Assembly: GCA_031267055.1 (NCBI GenBank) | Contig: JAIRZV010000059.1 | Span: 1-6,894, forward strand | DNA from: Candidatus Margulisiibacteriota bacterium | GTDB taxonomy: Bacteria; Margulisbacteria; Termititenacia; Termititenacales; Termititenacaceae | Length of the DNA stretch: 6,894 nucleotides | Direction: 5' to 3' | In this document: piece by piece, positions 4,808-6,894 of the stretch | Numbering within the stretch: position 1 is the stretch's first letter | Layout of the letters: every line of letters begins with the position of its first letter | Program-made: the position numbers and the translations under genes | The notes under the pieces: model-generated | Told to the model about the DNA's origin: nothing | Databases searched by the model: none | What the model saw: the letters and a program-made list of their open reading frames with translations, nothing else

Positions 4808-5558
4808 GCCGCCTAAAATCTTAATTGCTGTTTTCACCGTGAGCTGCCTGCTGACCGCGGCCAATAAGTCGACGACCGACGCGCTGGACACTTACGAAAA
4901 ACAATACGGCGCGCTGATGAACAATGTCGTCAATGTGAACACGCCGGGTTACCGCGCGGTCAAGATCGTTACGCGTCTGGACAAAGACGGCAATTTGGTT
5001 ACGGAAGAATCCGCGCTTTTTTTCAAGGTTGGCGCGATGACTTTTAGCGGTGATCCTCTGCATGTGGCGATCGACGGCCCGGGCTTTTTTTCGGTGCGCA
5101 CGCCGCAAGGCGATCTGTTTACGCGCGACGGTCGTTTTACCGTGAACAGTGCAGGAGATCTGGTCTCACTGGCCGGCCGTTATCCGGTGCTGTCCGCGGG
5201 CGGCAGTACTATTCAATTGAACATGAATGAGTCTCTCGATTTGCAGATTTCCGAAACCGGTTTGATTTTTCGGGATGGCGAAATGCTTGACCGGCTGGCA
5301 GTCGGGGAAATTGATCCGTCCATTACCCTACGCACGGTGAACGGCTCTTTTTTTGAAGCGCCGGACAACGAAGGCGCGTTTATCAATTTGGAAACTCCGC
5401 GCGTCCGGCAGTATTATTTTGAAAGCTCCAATGTCGACATGTCCGAGGAGCTAGTGGCCATGCCGGACATTTCCAAGAAATACGACGCCAACGCCAAAGT
5501 TTTGCAGATCATGAAAAAGATCACCACCACCGGACGGGAGATGGGCAGCGCGCAATAA
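4797..5558 (+). CDS. FlgF/FlgG-like flagellar rod protein with an unusual N-terminal hydrophobic signal
   Basis: Member of the flagellar rod/hook family (FlgE/F/G). Conserved parts: ALMNNVVNVNTPGYRA (39-54, the N-terminal D0 signature), SGDPLHVAIDGPGFFSVRTP (84-103), GDLFTRDGRFTVNSAGDLVS (105-124) and RYPVL (128-132), the hallmark FlgF/FlgG stretch, and the C-terminal D0 SNVDMSEELVAMPDISKKYD, ANAKVLQ (211-237). At 253 residues it has the normal FlgF/G size. Unusually, residues 1-24 look like a Sec signal: K4 and K7, then ILIAVFTVSCLLTAA (8-22), with a possible signal peptidase site after A22 or a poor lipobox at C17. Canonical rod proteins use the flagellar export gate and have no such segment. 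Either ATG 4797 or ATG 4800 may be used, since AAGGA (4787-4791) is five or eight bases upstream. It overlaps the previous gene by 11 bases, so translation is probably coupled. FlgF versus FlgG cannot be decided. Confidence 0.8.
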   Translation: MMNKPPKILIAVFTVSCLLTAANKSTTDALDTYEKQYGALMNNVVNVNTPGYRAVKIVTRLDKDGNLVTEESALFFKVGAMTFSGDPLHVAIDGPGFFSVRTPQGDLFTRDGRFTVNSAGDLVSLAGRYPVLSAGGSTIQLNMNESLDLQISETGLIFRDGEMLDRLAVGEIDPSITLRTVNGSFFEAPDNEGAFINLETPRVRQYYFESSNVDMSEELVAMPDISKKYDANAKVLQIMKKITTTGREMGSAQ

Positions 5559-6679
5559 TGCTGACAAAAAAAGAACTGGAGCAAAGAGAAGCGCGATTTT
5601 TGGCTGAATACGCGGCGCGGAGCGGTCAGTCGCGCGGGCGGGTTCACGCCGAGCCGCCGCCGGAATACCGCACCGAGTTTCAGCGCGACCGCGACCGCGT
5701 GATCCATTGCCGCGCTTTCCGCCGGCTCAAGCACAAGACGCAGGTTTTCGTGACCACACAGCCGGGCGACCATTATCGTACGCGGCTCACACATTCGCTG
5801 GAGGTGACGCAGATCTCTCGCGACTTGGCGCGCATGTTGGGTTTGAATGAAGACCTCGCGGAAACCATCGCGCTGGCGCATGATCTCGGCCACACGCCTT
5901 TTGGCCACACTGGCGAGCACGCGTTGAACGAATTGCTGCGGGATTTCGGCGGTTTTGAGCACAATCGTCAGAGCCGGAAAATCGTGGAAAGCATCGAGAA
6001 AAAATATCCGGCGTTTGACGGCTTGAATTTATCTTACGAAGTGCTTGACGGCCTGATCAAACACCGCAGTCCTTATGACGACAGCGGCGCGCCGCGCGAG
6101 CAAGCGCCGTCGCTGGAAGCACAGCTGGTCAATCTGGCCGACGAGACCGCCTACAATAGCCACGACATCGATGATGCGATCGCTTCCGGTTTATTGACTT
6201 TGCAGGATTTACAGCAGGTCAGCCTCTGGGCGGAGCTTAGCGCCCAAAATAAAAAAGAAAATCCGCAAATTTCTGACCGCTCTCTGGTCGATCTAAATAT
6301 CCGCGCGCTGATCGGCCTGCTGATCAACGATATTGCTTTTGAGACCGAGCGGCGTCTGGCCGCGCACAGCGTGAAAACTCTGCAGGATGTTTACCAGGCT
6401 GAGACCGAATTGGTCAGCTTTAGTCCGGCTCTGGCGGGAAAAATCACCGAGTTGCGTAAATTTTTGTACGCCAAATTTTATCAACACCCGGAAGTTTTGC
6501 GGCACAATCAAGAAGCGGAAAACGTGATAAAAAAATTATTCGCGTATCTGACCAAGCAGCCGGAAAAAGCGCTCTCCGCTTCGACTTTTCACCGCAATGA
6601 TCCGGTGGAAATTTCCGTCGGGGATTTTATCGCCGGCATGACCGATCAGTATGCACTGCAACTGGCGAAAACCGTATAG
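5558..6679 (+). CDS. dgt: Deoxyguanosinetriphosphate triphosphohydrolase-like HD-domain protein (dGTPase)
   Basis: Cleaves dNTPs, classically dGTP, to deoxynucleoside and tripolyphosphate, limiting dNTP pools. The family signature is complete: EYRTEFQRDRDRVIHCRAFR (36-55), RLKHKTQVF (56-64), DHYRTRLTHSLEV (71-83), IALAHDLGHTPFGHTGEHAL (104-123), FEHNRQSRKIV (133-143) and LADETAYNSHDIDDAI (193-208). The metal ligands of the HD domain are H79, H108, D109 and D195. YEVLDGLIKHRSPYD (160-174) is the usual substrate-pocket stretch. At 373 residues it is of the shorter bacterial type, not the roughly 500-residue E. coli Dgt. The start ATG shares its A with the TAA stop of the preceding gene (TAATG). 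The nearest purine-rich stretch (GGGAG, 5536-5540) is too far away, so translation is likely coupled. A ribonucleotide-reductase-like gene lies downstream, giving a dNTP-pool context. No strong terminator follows. Confidence 0.95.
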   Translation: MLTKKELEQREARFLAEYAARSGQSRGRVHAEPPPEYRTEFQRDRDRVIHCRAFRRLKHKTQVFVTTQPGDHYRTRLTHSLEVTQISRDLARMLGLNEDLAETIALAHDLGHTPFGHTGEHALNELLRDFGGFEHNRQSRKIVESIEKKYPAFDGLNLSYEVLDGLIKHRSPYDDSGAPREQAPSLEAQLVNLADETAYNSHDIDDAIASGLLTLQDLQQVSLWAELSAQNKKENPQISDRSLVDLNIRALIGLLINDIAFETERRLAAHSVKTLQDVYQAETELVSFSPALAGKITELRKFLYAKFYQHPEVLRHNQEAENVIKKLFAYLTKQPEKALSASTFHRNDPVEISVGDFIAGMTDQYALQLAKTV

Positions 6680-6712
6680 TTTTTTCTTTAAATATCGCAA
6701 AAAAACACTGTT

Positions 6713-6752
6713 TTGACAGGGACTTGACACCGCATATATGGTGTGCTATCAT
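6713..6752 (+). promoter_or_regulatory. Overlapping sigma-70 promoters of the ribonucleotide-reductase-like gene
   Basis: The best promoter is TTGACA (6724-6729), a 17-base spacer, and TATCAT (6747-6752), with transcription expected near 6759. A second perfect TTGACA lies 11 bases upstream (6713-6718) with TATATG 16 bases further on (6735-6740). The two -35 hexamers are one helical turn apart on the same face. NrdR-like boxes overlap the spacer and the start region. Confidence 0.75.
6729..6744 (+). promoter_or_regulatory. NrdR-box-like site 1
   Basis: ACCGCATATATGGTGT agrees with the published NrdR-box consensus (acaCwAtATaTwGtgt) at 12 of 16 positions by eye, including the whole ATATAT core and GTGT end. 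It fills the spacer of the main promoter. NrdR represses ribonucleotide reductase genes in an ATP/dATP-dependent way and usually binds tandem boxes. Confidence 0.65.
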
Positions 6753-6756
6753 GAGC

Positions 6757-6810
6757 AAACTACGCTACATTTAGTGTTTTTTGGCATTTTTAAGCCAAAT
6801 TTTGTAGTTT
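6757..6810 (+). promoter_or_regulatory. Foldable 5' leader (nested inverted repeats) before the reductase-like gene
   Basis: The inner hairpin TTTGGC (6780-6785) pairs with GCCAAA (6794-6799) around an 8-base loop. The outer arms AAACTAC (6757-6763) and GTAGTTT (6804-6810) are perfectly complementary. CTACA (6765-6769) could instead pair with TGTAG (6803-6807), so two folds compete. The predicted transcript begins about where the outer arm begins. The structure ends a few bases before the AAGGAG. The stems are short and AT-rich, and a role in attenuation or mRNA stability is only a possibility. Confidence 0.35.
6762..6777 (+). promoter_or_regulatory. NrdR-box-like site 2
   Basis: ACGCTACATTTAGTGT agrees with the NrdR-box consensus at 13 of 16 positions. 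It begins 33 bases after the start of site 1 (17-base gap), about three helical turns, close to the 31-32 bp typical of tandem NrdR boxes. It lies just downstream of the predicted transcription start. Confidence 0.65.
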
Positions 6811-6828
6811 AGAAAAGGAGCGAGAAAA

Positions 6829-6894
6829 ATGGCAGGAAATACAGTGAAAGAAATACGCAAAAGGAACGGTCATATCGTTAATTTTGACCACGAA
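6829..6894 (+). CDS. Probable ribonucleotide reductase, N-terminal ATP-cone start only (runs off the right edge)
   Basis: Only 22 codons are present: MAGNTVKEIRKRNGHIVNFD then HE. The pattern (V..I.KRNG.IV.FD.E) is the opening of an ATP-cone, the allosteric domain at the N-terminus of NrdA, NrdD and NrdJ reductases and of NrdR itself. The start is well supported: AAGGAG at 6815-6820 lies eight bases before the ATG. Two NrdR-like boxes in the promoter strongly favour a reductase gene, and the dgt neighbour fits dNTP metabolism. An anaerobic class III NrdD or an adenosylcobalamin-dependent NrdJ are both possible; the visible part cannot tell them apart. Confidence 0.7.
   Translation, partial: MAGNTVKEIRKRNGHIVNFDHE

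Noticed and set aside
6679..6706. GTTTTTT / AAAAAAC inverted repeat after dgt as a terminator
   Set aside because: The stem is almost only A:T with a 14-base loop and is not followed by a U-run after a GC stem, so it is too weak to call.

Overview
The window is compact bacterial chromosome of moderate GC, with gaps of at most about 150 bases and several overlapping genes. It carries housekeeping functions (mismatch repair, dNTP metabolism, an arginine-type acetyltransferase), flagellar/type III export relatives, and one phage tail-fibre-like gene standing alone. A ribonucleotide reductase-type start with an NrdR-like control region, together with flagellar export relatives, fits a bacterium with flagellar ancestry. 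The phylum cannot be fixed from this window. The pairing of a FliK-like gene with an FlhB C-domain-like gene resembles ylqG-ylqH of Firmicutes, but the sequences are divergent, so an uncultured lineage is possible.

Layout. (1) 1-1584, minus strand: a 98-residue XRE-type regulator followed 30 bases later by mutL, which runs off the left edge. (2) 1585-2608: a divergent control region with a consensus sigma-70 promoter (TTGACA-17-TATAAT). A perfect 14-bp palindrome fills most of its spacer. It drives a 308-residue tail-collar/tail-fibre-like protein with eight His-x-His motifs, most of them on a 14-15 residue period. (3) 2650-3117: a short GNAT acetyltransferase of the N-acetylglutamate-synthase-like type with a Cys4 tail. 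(4) 3126-6679, plus strand: a dyad-overlapped extended -10 promoter, then four tightly packed genes. These are a FliK-like protein, an FlhB C-domain-like protein lacking NPTH, an FlgF/FlgG-like rod protein with an unexpected Sec-type N-terminus, and dgt (HD-domain dGTPase). (5) 6713-6894: a promoter with two NrdR-box-like sites 33 bp apart, a foldable leader, and the first 22 codons of a protein that begins like the ATP-cone of a ribonucleotide reductase.

How the parts work together. dgt and the reductase-like gene form a dNTP-balancing neighbourhood, and mutL adds replication fidelity. The FliK/FlhB-C/FlgF-G trio looks like a small export-switch and rod module detached from a full flagellar operon. 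The XRE gene, the palindrome and the tail-fibre gene look like a self-contained regulated unit and are the most accessory-looking part. mutL and the GNAT gene share the same arrangement directly before ATG (TGnTAAAAT, six bases, ATG) with no Shine-Dalgarno, which suggests leaderless transcripts.
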